Source of the DNA: Acanthochlamys bracteata
Taxonomy: Eukaryota; Streptophyta; Magnoliopsida; Pandanales; Velloziaceae
NCBI GenBank assembly: GCA_019914995.1
Contig: CM034140.1
Coordinates: 7,052,026-7,116,025, forward strand
Length of the DNA stretch: 64,000 nt
Direction: 5' to 3'
Shown here: positions 49,824 to 60,957 of the stretch, one piece after another
Numbering within the stretch: the stretch's first letter is position 1
Layout of the letters: each line of letters starts with the position of its first letter
Made by a program: the position numbers and the translations under genes
Notes under the pieces: generated by a model
What the model saw: only the letters and a program-made list of their open reading frames with translations
Databases searched by the model: none
Told to the model about the DNA's origin: nothing

Positions 49824-50597
49824 ATGAATAAACTCGTACAGTATTCCATGCTCGTTCAGATCATATACCAAAACAGTATAGACGTTTTTCTATTTTCTTC
49901 GTTGCTGATTCACAAAATAAAGAAAAGAATTATTTATATACTTGTTTGTATGCTGTATCATATTATCCACAATAGACTTGTTTCAAATACACCTTAACTC
50001 TACTTTGTTCTCAATTTTGAGTTCAATTATTTTACGTGTTTCAATTATCATTCTAAATTTTATTTTAATTTTTATATTGAATTTTATTTTTATTAAAATT
50101 TAACTTAAAATTTCTTTCATTTGTTTCAAATATTATTCTGATTTTATTTTTATCAAATTTTATTTTTTAATGAATTTTATTTTTTAAATATTTTGTTTCG
50201 TGAAATTCAAGTACGTGCATTTAAAAAACGCACAGACAGAAAATCCAATTTTATGCCTATAGAGTAAGTGCTGGATTGATCTTGTAAAAAGTAAACTTAC
50301 AAGACGTATCTTGCAAAATAGTAGAACAGAACTAAATCCAACAGCTGGTATCCCGCTACGTGGCCTCTGTCGATAAGAAGCCGCTGTCATGCAAATTCAC
50401 GAGCGCGCTTCTCTCGCAATCTTTTAGAAGAAGCCAAAAACCAAACAAAAAATTCCAACACTCTCGACACCGGTAGTGATCACCAGATTCGATCGCTAAC
50501 TCTCTTTCTATATAAAATCGAAATCCTCATCTCCCAGTTTTTCTTTAATTTCAATTCTGGTCTATAATCTGAAATTGAAGAAGAGAGATTTCTTTGA
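49824..50597. other. Spacer between the tandem AKR genes
   Basis: Holds the 3' flank of copy 1, an AT-rich block (about 49985-50228) related in phrase to the family B-like element at 6077-6341, and the core promoter of copy 2. Confidence 0.5.
50509..50517 (+). promoter_or_regulatory. TATA box of AKR copy 2
   Basis: TATATAAAA about 90 bases upstream of the ATG at 50603, putting the start of transcription near 50545. Confidence 0.7.
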
Positions 50598-50606
50598 ATG
50601 CAATGA
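50598..50606 (+). promoter_or_regulatory. Two-codon uORF overlapping the AKR copy 2 start
   Basis: ATGCAATGA: an upstream ATG at 50598 reads Met-Gln-stop, and its stop codon overlaps the main ATG at 50603. Ribosomes using the first ATG would terminate three bases past the second. The first ATG has a moderate context (TTGAATGC), so both leaky scanning and reinitiation are possible. Confidence 0.7.
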
Positions 50607-53600
50607 CAAAATTCTTTAAGCTGAACACTGGAGCGAGTATTCCTTCGATCGGACTAGGAACGTGGCAGTCGGAAGTCGGTCAAGTCGGCGAGGCCATTAT
50701 CGCCGCCGTCAAGGTTCAAATGTTTCTTCTTTCTTTTTTTTTTTCTTGGGAGAACTTGCATGATTGATTTGTCAGGAAACATTTGTTGAGTGTTATCATG
50801 ATGATGCATTTTAGTAAGTTTGCGAAACATTAGAGGAGATATTTTGTTAAGGTTCCTGTTCTTCTCAGATTTATCTTTTCGACTCTTGAAGTTTGCCTAA
50901 TTTTGTTTTTATTTTATTTATATTTTTAAGGAAACGTTTTGTTATGTTCATGATGACGCATGTTAGCCGAAATTTTTGTTTTGCCTGACGAGGAGAAGGA
51001 AGAAGCGGATATTGTGAAAAGAAAAAAGTAGGTAGGCCGATCTACGAAAAGAAGATTTTCAGGAGATGATTTGCAATTTTTAGTTTTTTTAACGTTTAAA
51101 GTGAAATTTGAGTGTAAACAATGTAGCTTCACTGTGCATTTTTTAATAGTGTTGTGATTAGTATAGTAGCTAAAACTTGCTTAGAATGATTCTTGACAAT
51201 GATAGAGTAGCTAGAGGAGGTTCCCTTATTAATGTTGCGTTTTTTGGGAAAATTTTGAGTCCTGGATATGATGAAGACGTAAAATAGTAAATCGTTGTTA
51301 TTGCAATGTTATTATCTTTATTTAAGTATGATCATTCTTGTTATAGGACTGTTGTTTGTATACAACTTGAAGGTGACTCAGTATATTGTTCGAGGATAAA
51401 TTTGAAGTCATAGTTGTATGCATATTTTATGAAAATGGGACTCTGGTTAATAGATTTCTCTTATAACTTTTCTCTTGCAAGAGTGATTAACAATTAATTA
51501 GTCATATCGCACAATTAATACCCTCTCTATCGATAAATAATCTTGTGGTCAACATCTATTTGCAGAATGGATACAGGCATATAGACTGTGCACGAGTATA
51601 TGGCAATGAGAAGGAGGTATGGTTGGTTCATATTTTTATTTTATACAGTGATATGGATAGAAATGTTGAAGGAAGCTATCATCTCCAGGAGGTTTGGGGT
51701 TTTGCACTTTGTTTCCTGATTGTTGTTTTGGATGCGTCAATCTAACTGGAATCTTGGACAATGAAGTGAAATATTTTACATGATTGTCATCAATGTTCTG
51801 ACTGATTGAATTGAATGTTTTGTCTCTCTTTTGTTGACATTGATAAATCTGATTATCTTCAGTCAAATGACCAACCTTAAAATGGCTTTTAGGCCAAAGA
51901 TTTTGATGAAATTTGTGGTGGTTGTAGGTTGGGCTGGCTTTACAGAGGCTATTTCTAGAAGGTCTAGTGAAGCGTGAAGAATTATTCATCACTTCTAAAC
52001 TATGGTTTGTTTGTGGTCCTTGGCTGTTTCAGAGACATGACAAACTAACTTTAACAACTGTTACACAAAATTCAGATATGGAATTTGGATTTTCAGGTGC
52101 TCTGACCATGCCCCAGAAGATGTTCCAGCAGCATTAGACTTAACTCTCAAGGAACTGCAGCTTGACTACGTCGATCTCTATCTTGTAAGTTAGGATTATC
52201 TTCTTTTTGCCCAAGTTTTCTACATAGAAAAAGGTTTCTTTCCATCCTTTCAAGCCCCATTAGTGTGCTACAACTGTTTTACTGTGAAAAGTTTATGTCC
52301 ATATGTACATTGAAAATAATAAAATAGTGTTATGAGATGATTCTCATTTCAATTTGGTTACAGCTGTAGTAATCTCAGTGATGATATGGGACATCAATTT
52401 GCATCCTTCTTAGCATATCCACATAGCCACTGGGTATAGGTACAGACCTATTGCTATCAGCATAAGATTTGAAGTCTTGCTTTTAAACATATTACACTAG
52501 CATAGAACTAGGAAGTCCTGGTTTTCTGTATGGATTTCATAATATTATGTTTACTCAGAGTGCGTTTATAAAGAGATTAGTACTAATGTAAGCATTATAA
52601 AATATTTCTCTAGAGGTCTTTTTCCGTAAACAGATGCATACAGCTTTTAATACTAGGTATTCTAGGTGAAACTATGCTGTAGACGAGCGTTTACGGTTTT
52701 AAAACATAAGCGTTATATCATACGGATGTATCTTGTGCTCAGCATTGGATTTGAAGCCATCCTCTTTCAGTTACACCTTTGTGTATTGGTGTCTTACTCT
52801 TATAACTTTATGTAGTCTATTGCCAATTCACTATTACATATATGATTCTGTTATGGATTATTGATGTTACTACTTTTTAATTTGATGTTGTACAACTCTA
52901 TGAAGATCCATTGGCCTTTCCGGATTAAGAAGGCTGGTGGCGGTTTCAAGCCAGAAAATTTCATTCCACCTGATATCCCTGCAACATGGGGAGCAATGGA
53001 GAAACTGTATGACTCTGGCAAAGCTCGGGCCCTTGGCGTGAGCAACTTTTCTTCAAAGAAGCTGGGCGATCTAGTTGAGATTGCTCGTATTCCACCAGCC
53101 GTCAATCAGGTGGAGTGCCATCCTGGTTGGCAACAGTCCAAGCTTCATGAGTTCTGCCAGTCAAAGGGTGTTCATTTCTCCGTAAGCATCCAGTTTTCTG
53201 TACAATCTCAATACAAAGTAGCCTGTGTGGTAACCGTACCCGATGACATTACACACCCTATTCTTTTGCAGGCATATTCGCCATTAGGTTCTCCTGGAAC
53301 AACTTGGATCCAGAATGGGAATGTTCTGAAACATCCAGTCATTACAGAAGTTGCTGAGAAGCTGGAAAAGACTCCTGCGCAGGTTGCTTTACGTTGGGGA
53401 ATTCAAATGGGTCATAGTGTCCTCCCCAAGAGCACAAAGGTAGCAAGGATAAAGGAAAACTTGGACATATATGATTGGTCTATTCCAGATGACTTAATGG
53501 CAAAGTTCTCTGAGATCGAACAGGTACTAGGATATTGCAAACACGCTATTGTCAATTGTTATTTTTCTCCAGCTTATTAATCTGACATTCTTATAAACAG

Positions 53601-53684
53601 GCGAGGCTCATTAGAGGGAACTTCATTGTGCACCCTGAAAGCATTTACAAAACCATTGAGGAGCTCTGGGACGGAGAAGTGTGA
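50603..53684 (+). CDS. AKR4C-type aldo-keto reductase, copy 2
   Basis: Second member of the tandem pair, NADPH-dependent carbonyl reductase of the plant AKR4C group. Seven exons: 50603-50713, 51566-51616, 51928-52004, 52097-52184, 52906-53181, 53272-53523, 53601-53684; GT-AG, 939 nt, 312 residues. The first four and the last exon are the same length as in copy 1; exons 5 and 6 are one codon longer each. Tetrad Asp44, Tyr49 (RVYGNEKE), Lys78 and His111. Other motifs are [51 protein letters not shown] and the end [22 protein letters not shown] box and a minimal uORF lie just upstream. Compared with copy 1 the substrate-facing loop after IHWPFRIKK differs ([10 protein letters not shown] against GSSTSPENF), which could alter specificity; that is inference. 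Confidence 0.96.
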
Positions 53685-54469
53685 GCAAAACTCAACTTCA
53701 GTTGCTGCACAGATGTAGAGTTCAAATGCCAACCTTTCTGCCTCTGCTATTACAAGTTTGCTTTTATGTCGTAGACTTTTTAGACTCTTCTAGTTGATTT
53801 GCAGCTTATCATGAGCATGACATTTTTCAGGTTGTTCAATATCAGGTTGTTATCTCTTCGTTCTTCTTACTGATGGAATATAATTGACAAAATTTTTATG
53901 CGGTGAAAACCAATGAAGCAATATATTGTTTCATCTTTGCAACTACAGCACTGTTTTTCTTCTTTTCGCATGGAATGGATTTTAATGTCGTTTATACAAG
54001 GTTGGAAGGACAATAATCTCCGGCAGCGTGTGTATCAGTTTCTTTCGATTATTCTTAATCAAGTTCATTTCTTCAGATACAACAAAACATGAAACATTAT
54101 GTTTTTATTTACTTTCAAATATAATTAAATATAAAATCTAGTTTATGATTCAAATTTTCTTTTCATAAAATTTGTTTAAGTCTTTTTTGTAAAACTCATT
54201 TTATGCAACCAAACGAATCTATAATGTGTCCGTAATTTGTTATTTATTTCGCGTTATGTTGTGAACTGTCCCAGTAATATATAGTTATACACTTGGTGGA
54301 GGGACCCATCAAACTACTGTTTATAACGGTAGTTTCAATTAGAAACATTACATAACAGGTCCAGTACTACGATTACAAATGGTTAACTTAAGCTCCCCGA
54401 AGTGCAAAATATTCCAGTTATAAACCCTTTCTCTATCACGCAGCAAGGGTTTAAGCTCCCAAAAAACAA
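53685..54469. other. Intergenic, AKR copy 2 3' flank and MAM33 promoter
   Basis: Ordinary sequence to about 54050, then an AT-rich patch (54080-54200), then the promoter of the next gene. No frame or RNA recognised. Confidence 0.5.
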
Positions 54470-55987
54470 ATGGTGTTCTCCGCCGCCCTCCGCCGCGCCA
54501 CTTCTTTCGCCGTCGCTTCCCTCCGCGGTTGCGGTGAGCCCCTTCTCCGCCGCGCTCCTTCGCTATCTGGCCCGGTTTCCTCGTATATTAGGCCCGTTTC
54601 TGTAGCCAATTACCGGTTCTATTCTTCATCAGCAGCTGTGGAGAAGAGTGCTCCACCGGCTCCTTCCGTGGCGGATTTGCTCAAAGTAGTCGATGTGGAG
54701 ATCAAGTGTGCTGAGGAGTGCGACGACCATGATCGGGTGAGCGAAGCAATATTTTCTGTGGTTTTCACTCATTTTTAGGTTAAAAGAAAATTTTTTTCTA
54801 TTCTTGTAATCTGAGTTACTGAAAAAGTATTGCGTTTTTCGTCTGACTGCAAAAGTTTGATCTTTTCTTGCTCATGAAAAGAGTACTTTTTTTCTGAAAT
54901 GTGATGATTTTTTATGCCTTCAGAGTGCATAGTTGAAGTCAGAATGATTAGTTGTTTTGGTTAGAAGGGAGCTGATGTCGTAAATAACTTGTTCTCTAGT
55001 CTTGATTGTTTCGATGGAAGAATATTCCGTCATTACTTCATTTTGTTTAATGAGTTGACCCTTGGTTTTGATTTATTGTTGTTCTTGCCCATGTCTTCTA
55101 ATTCAAGCTCAGTCTGTTCAATTTCTTGTTATTAAGGTCATTTCAGCTAGATTGTTTTTTAGTAACAGTAAAATTGTTAATCTTCTATAATTCTGTGGAT
55201 AAAATATTTGGATTTCTAGCGTGTGCTAATAGAAAATGTGTGGTGAATTGAAACCAAAATGGTTTTCGCTCTGTTTTGCTTGTTGCAAGCAAGTGCTATT
55301 AGTGACTTTGTATTTAAGAAAGTGATAGTTAATTGTTTTGCTTGTTTTCATAGTCAAGAGTTTGACCCCTGAACAGGTGGAGGAAATTCCAGATGGATTC
55401 CCCTTTCAAATCGAAGACAAGAAGGGGACAAAAGCAATAACTCTTAGGAGGAACTTTCATGGTGAGGAAATTGAGGTGCTTGTATCCATGCCTAGTATTG
55501 TTACTGGAGAGCAACCTGAAAGACAGGCTGATGAGGATGATGACAATGATGAAGAAGATGAAAGTGCCAGAAATGCAAGTATTCCATTAACTGTAACTCT
55601 CACGAAAGGACCTCCAAATGATATGAGCTTGGAGTTCACCTGCACTGCGTATCCAGATGAGGTCGTCATTGACAGCTTGTCTGTCAAACCTCTCAATGAA
55701 TCTGATGATGAGATGATTGCCTATGAAGGCCCTGACTTCGAGTATGATATTCATGTCATATACTTAGTGCATTTTCTTTTCTTGTTATAGTAGGTTCAGG
55801 ATTGACTTTATCTTTGTCCTGGTGCAGCGATCTTGATGAGAACCTTCAGAAAGCTTTCCACAAGTATCTAGAGTTGAGAGGCATCTCACCAATCACAACC
55901 AATTTTTTGCATGAATACATGATAAACAAGGACAGCCGGGAGTATTTGGATTGGCTGAAGAAACTGAAGCAGTTCATTGAGAAGTGA
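54470..55987 (+). CDS. Mitochondrial MAM33/p32-family acidic protein
   Basis: Member of the MAM33 (gC1qBP/p32, mitochondrial glycoprotein) family, acidic trimeric proteins of the mitochondrial matrix tied to translation and respiratory upkeep. Three exons: 54470-54736, 55377-55741, 55828-55987; 792 nt, 263 residues. The N-terminal about 50 residues are rich in Arg, Ser and Ala without acids (LRRATSFAVASLRG), a typical targeting peptide. The body has VEEIPDGFPFQIED, then LRRNFHGEEIEVLVSMP, an acidic loop DEDDDNDEED, and AYPDEVVIDSLSVK, YEGPDFDDLDENLQKAFHKY and the end KDSREYLDWLKKLKQFIEK. For intron 1 I used the acceptor GAACAG before 55377, because the earlier TAG near 55353 would put a stop in frame and because VEEIP follows the exon 1 end as in homologues. 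Confidence 0.93.
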
Positions 55988-57292
55988 AAAGTCAAAAACA
56001 TGTCAACTTGGTAGTGCAGCAATTCTTATCCAGTCACTTTCTGTTTAATGGTTGCTATTGCTACTGTCTCATTTGAAAACTTAGGTCTTTATTAGCGTAT
56101 TGTTCTAAACAACTCCTATAAATTAAGTTATGTTTTACATTTGACCAAACAATGAATCTATTTTTAAGCCCTTGTGAGATATTACTAATCGTTATGTATT
56201 TCATATGTTATGTAAAGCAAATATTTCTTATTATCATCATTTTATCTTGTCCTAAATGTCAGCACTAAACACTGTCAATGCAACGATAATAGATAGACAT
56301 CAAGTGGGTCCTTCTTTCAATAGGGTAATAAGGTTTTTTCCTTTCTATTTTTTTTTTTTTTCAATTCAAGCTAATTCATAAACATTTCCCTTGGATTGCC
56401 ATTTGTGAAATAGAGAGATATCTTAATGTACTTTACTGTAGAAGACATTGCAAGGACGTAATCTTTGCTATTTCAGTTTTGTAGATTGTTACTACTGGGA
56501 GCTGTTGGCATTGCTAGTAATGCAGCTCCATCTGATTGTATTATATGTTCAGCCAGGGGGGGATCCTCTACTTCCACAGTTTGTTATGCTGATCTATCCT
56601 TTTGAATAGTTTTAGTTAGCAGCTTAATGTCTTCTTTCACAGCAATATTTGTATGAGATAAGCAAAAATAAATTTTAGTTATCACCTTCGGCTATCAGAC
56701 ATTGGTTAGTCCTCTTAACATCAGACAGTGTAAAGTTTCAGATGCACAAGATCGATGTTTTCAGTTTGTATATGTAGTTCCTATGGTTGCACTATGAATT
56801 CATGTCACTACAGAAACTTGTTTACCTGCTACCAACTTGCATATGGATTTCATGAGCATATTTGGTCTTGTTGAAGGGATGACTGCTTTACAGGTTCATG
56901 AAAGACTAGTAATGATGCAGTCACTCTGCGTGAAGACTTTTGTGGTTTATGATATAACCTTGCTGTTGTTACTGAACTCAGGAACAATGTGAACTGATAT
57001 AACCACAAAATAGAATAAAATTTCAGTGATATACCGAGTACAAAGCGAAGGATGAGGACTGTTTCATTTATAGAGTAATTTGCTATTGTTAAAACGATTA
57101 TTCACGAAAACTTGCAGTTTTGTGGAAGCAGCATTCTGCTTACATTCTGCTTCAACTTCTCTGAAATTTAAAGGCTGTTGTTATGCAAACAATCAATGAA
57201 TCAATTGCAAAGCTGAAAACTACAGTACATGAGACTGTAAAGAATAGTTGCATCCTGTTCTACTATAAACGTCAAAACCCATCTGAACATTA
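55988..57292. other. Convergent 3' flanks of MAM33 and Yip1-family genes
   Basis: 1.3 kb between two stop codons facing each other. Normal complexity, no convincing frame; a T-run lies near 56347-56360. Confidence 0.5.
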
Positions 57293-59710
57293 CTAGGAAA
57301 AGAAAAGAATCTGGATGCAGAGTGCTAAAACAAAATGCAGCACGAATGCGCTAACAGATAACACCATCAGATCATTATCCTGAGTGCTAGCGTCCAAGTT
57401 TAAAGCAACAAAGTAAGAAGATGCTGCACCAACTATGATTATGATGAACCAACGGAAGATCTCAGATGGGACAACCAGCAATACCTGCAAGTTAGGAAGA
57501 AGGTTACTGTTAGCCACCATAAGAACATTGCAACTGAGAGATAAGCTGCCATAATAATTCTTCAAAAATACGAAGTACATCAATCTTCTATCATAGATGT
57601 TAAGCCGAATTGGTCAATGGAGCTTCGTGAAAATCAAAGATGGACTGCAAAAGCATTACCTACTTATTTTCATCATGTATTTTTGTACCAAAATCTCTAG
57701 CCTAGAATGAACTCCATGGAGATGATGGAGACAGCTAAATTTGTGAAGTTAGCAGTGTTGTTGACAAATCAATTGCAGAGGAAACAATAAATAAGAAATA
57801 ATACTTACACAGGCAGGCAAGAAAATGAACAATGAGTATCCCCACATGCACCAGAGACGAAAAATGTTTGCAGGAGATCCAAGATACTGGAGCATCAACT
57901 GAAATGCAACTGGAACTGCAATCGTATAGCCATATATCAAACATGATGCCCAGTTGAAGAAATTTACATCGAGGCTCCAGGCAACGCTTGAATCCTGACT
58001 TTTGTGCAGTAGATAAGTAGCATAGTTGCCAAGGGCAGCAAGGAAGACAACCAACGTAGTGGAGATCCAAATAGGTCCGTACCTGGCAGACCCAAATGCT
58101 CATAGCCATCAGCTGGCTTATACTTGCAAAAGAAAGGACAATATAAAGCAACAATAACATTATGTGCCCCTCAATGGACAGATCCAAATCTCCAGACAAA
58201 AATAACATTATGCCACCTCTAGGTGCCCCTCCAGACAACAATAACAGATACAAAGAACAGATCCAAATCTCTCCGTTGGTTTCTCCTTCCTTATACAGCT
58301 ACGTATAAACCAGGGATGATATGAGATATAGACCCTTGGGATGTCTCAGAAACAAATAGTGGGCTCCAAAGTGAATGAGTGAAAGGACTCATGGAGGCAC
58401 ATAGATCCCCCTCTTATCTTCTTAAAGAACATTCAGAGCATAAATACCAACATAATTAGACAAGGTCCATGCAATATGTCAACTATTTACTCAAAGTTAA
58501 GACTTGTATGATATTTTAGGGCAGCAGGACTGAGAAAAAGAAAAACTCACAGATCAGGATTGCCATTGGTCTTGAAGGAGAAGTCATCCATTGGATAAAC
58601 TGAACTGATAATTCGATTGACAACAACATCAGCATCCACTTCAAAATAAGGGGTGTACGATGCAATGTTAAAGACTCCTCTCCATGTAGTTGATGCTTGT
58701 GCATCTCCATCTGCATGAAAGGAAAATCACATGCATGTAAAAGGCAATAAAACAGCAAAACAGAAGTATAGGCACAATTATCATTGGATTGCCTAGAATT
58801 GTTCATCCTTATCAATTGCTCAAATTGGAAGTGTCAGTGTTATACAAAGGCAACTAAAATCAGATCTAATCCAGTGTATTTTACCAGAAACCATGCCAAA
58901 CAAGAAAAGATACGACCTCATAATACCCCTTACAATCTTCAAGAATCAACATCCTAATCAAATGAAAAGAACCATTAGCTTATCAAGAAAACACCATACA
59001 CTTGCTCCACTTGAAATGGTGAGGCTCAAAAACTCATGTTGTACGACTACAGCAGCCCTGTCAATCTCATTTTCGAAGCAAAATAAACTTTTTAATTCAA
59101 TTCTATGGGGTAGATCATATACAGATAAAATCGAAAGGGTAAGGGCCAAAACTTTAAAAAAACCACAATCATAAGCTCATCAAAATCTTCGAAAAAGACG
59201 GTACCATTATGCCTAATCAACTATTTCCATACTCATTTCTAAAGCAAAAACATATCATGATATCAATTTGCTCACCGTAAGAAGTCCCTGGTGCTTGATA
59301 GCCTCCATCAACCGTGGAATTGTTTTGCAAATTCGATTTCGACGCTGCAATCCAAACGCAACAAATAATTTCTCTAATTAAACAAACAAAACTGCAGCAT
59401 CAAAATTTTCTCAAGAGATCAATGGAAGCAGATCCTCTATAATGATAATGACAAATGTTAATCCGTAAAAAGCAAGAAGATTTAAGCTAGAAAATAAGAC
59501 GCCAAAAAAATTTACGCTTACTTCCATTGATCACATTCCTGTTGTCTTGAACGATGACAGCCTAAGAATTAGTATAAAGAAACGATTTATTAGAAAATTT
59601 TTGAAGTGAAAACAAAGGGGGAAATTCCAGAAAGATGCAAACTTTAGAGGTGATTGATAATCCAAAAATACCGGAACTGAAGGAGGAAAGCTGCCGTATC
59701 CTTCATTCAT
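57293..59710 (-). CDS. Yip1-domain (YIPF1/2-type) Golgi membrane protein
   Basis: Multi-pass membrane protein of the Yip1/YIPF family, which works in ER-Golgi and Golgi trafficking with Rab GTPases. Six minus-strand exons: 59710-59672, 59561-59522, 59344-59276, 58710-58551, 58082-57809, 57484-57293; GT-AG, 774 nt, 257 residues. The N-terminal half is soluble (MNEGYGSFPPSVP, then WRGVFNIASYTPYFEVDADV and VNRIISSVYP). After NPDLYGPIWI come five hydrophobic segments starting at about residue 109: STTLVVFLAALGNYATYLL, ASCLIYGYTIAVPVAFQL, GYSLFIFLPACVLLVV, WFIIIIVGAASSYFVAL and SAFVLHFVLALCIQILFF. YGPIWIS and GYSLFIF are Yip1 domain signatures. The short first exons make the N-terminus the least certain part, although all phases agree. 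Confidence 0.92.
58151..58275. repeat. Scrambled short repeats in Yip1-family intron 4
   Basis: AACATTATG and CAGATCCAAATCTC each appear twice, with TGCCCCTC and CAGACAA phrases between, an imperfect local duplication inside the intron 58550-58083. Confidence 0.5.
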
Positions 59711-60957
59711 GCTGCCGAACGAAAGAATATCTCTTAATGCGAAGATGAACAGCTCAATATTTCGCAAAAAAATTGAAAATATTTCAAGAAGAATCTCGCC
59801 TTTTTTAGGTTTCTTGCGAGATCAATGATTCACTTGAACAAAGTTGAACTTTGTCCAAAATTTTAATGAAAAATAAAGAACAAAAGAAAAACGAAAGAAT
59901 CTTTCTTTCATCGCAGATCGCAGTTTAAGAGAATAACTTTTAATCCATTAATTAAATCAATAAATTATAAAATATTTTCAAAATAGAGCCCTAAATAGCA
60001 ATTTCCAATATCATATACATTAAACTAGTTATAGTGATAACGAGTCCCACTTTGACAAATCAAATTTCCATTTATTTCAAAATAAGTGATGCAGTGGTAG
60101 TGATAATTAGCTAATAAATATATGCATATAATTGTGTTGCATGAGTTGATATATATATATATGCATTAATTGTTCTTTTATTAAAACTTTTTCTTTTAAA
60201 GGCTTTCTTGTTTATTTGATTTATATGCTTTGTGTTAAATTTATTTTTTAAGGTGACATCAGATCAAACATAATTCCTTTTCTAATTCTTGTTTAGTTAA
60301 TTATTCCCACTTCTCAAAATTCCTTACGTTTTTAGCAAATTGGAAGGTGAGTGATTATGACATTCCAATTCCGCTAATAAATACAACTGTTTATGTAGGG
60401 GTGGGTTCTAATTCGAGGGAGAATATGATAACTGTTAAAATAATGATTTAAATGGCAAATTAGAACTTATGATCTTAATATAAAGCCAAAGATTAGCTAC
60501 AAAAATATACATTAATAAAAAATAACAAAGATGACTTGAGTGTTATTATTTATTTAAGTTATACAAAATAAAATACGGAACGATTTCAACAAGATATATA
60601 TGTGGTATATCACTGATAATTTTATTTTATTTTAAAAAGTCAGTCATATTATTAATTGCTTGTTAATCGCAAAGTCGTAACTATATATCATTAATTGCAT
60701 GTTGTTTGAACTTTGAAGATGAACATTAATATGAATGAATAATTAGTAAAAGGAATACATTAGAACACAAATATATATACAAAGTTTAGGTTATAAGTAG
60801 ATAATTAATACACTGGAGAAATGGCTCCAGAATGTTAATGGGCTAACATTTGAAGTTTTATTAAGAACGGACAAACACATTAACACACACATAATTGAAA
60901 ATTTCAATTTGATTACTACAAAATTTTTAAGTAATTTTGGGAGGATGAGATATTTCC
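59711..60957. other. Yip1-family promoter and CNL 3' flank
   Basis: AT-rich, with an AT microsatellite near 60150-60164. No coding frame or structured RNA recognised. Confidence 0.5.

Noticed and set aside
55338..55376. Earlier exon 2 start for the MAM33 gene (acceptor TAG near 55353)
   Set aside because: Using it reads into TGA at once in the required phase; the GAACAG acceptor at 55376 keeps frame and gives the conserved VEEIP junction.
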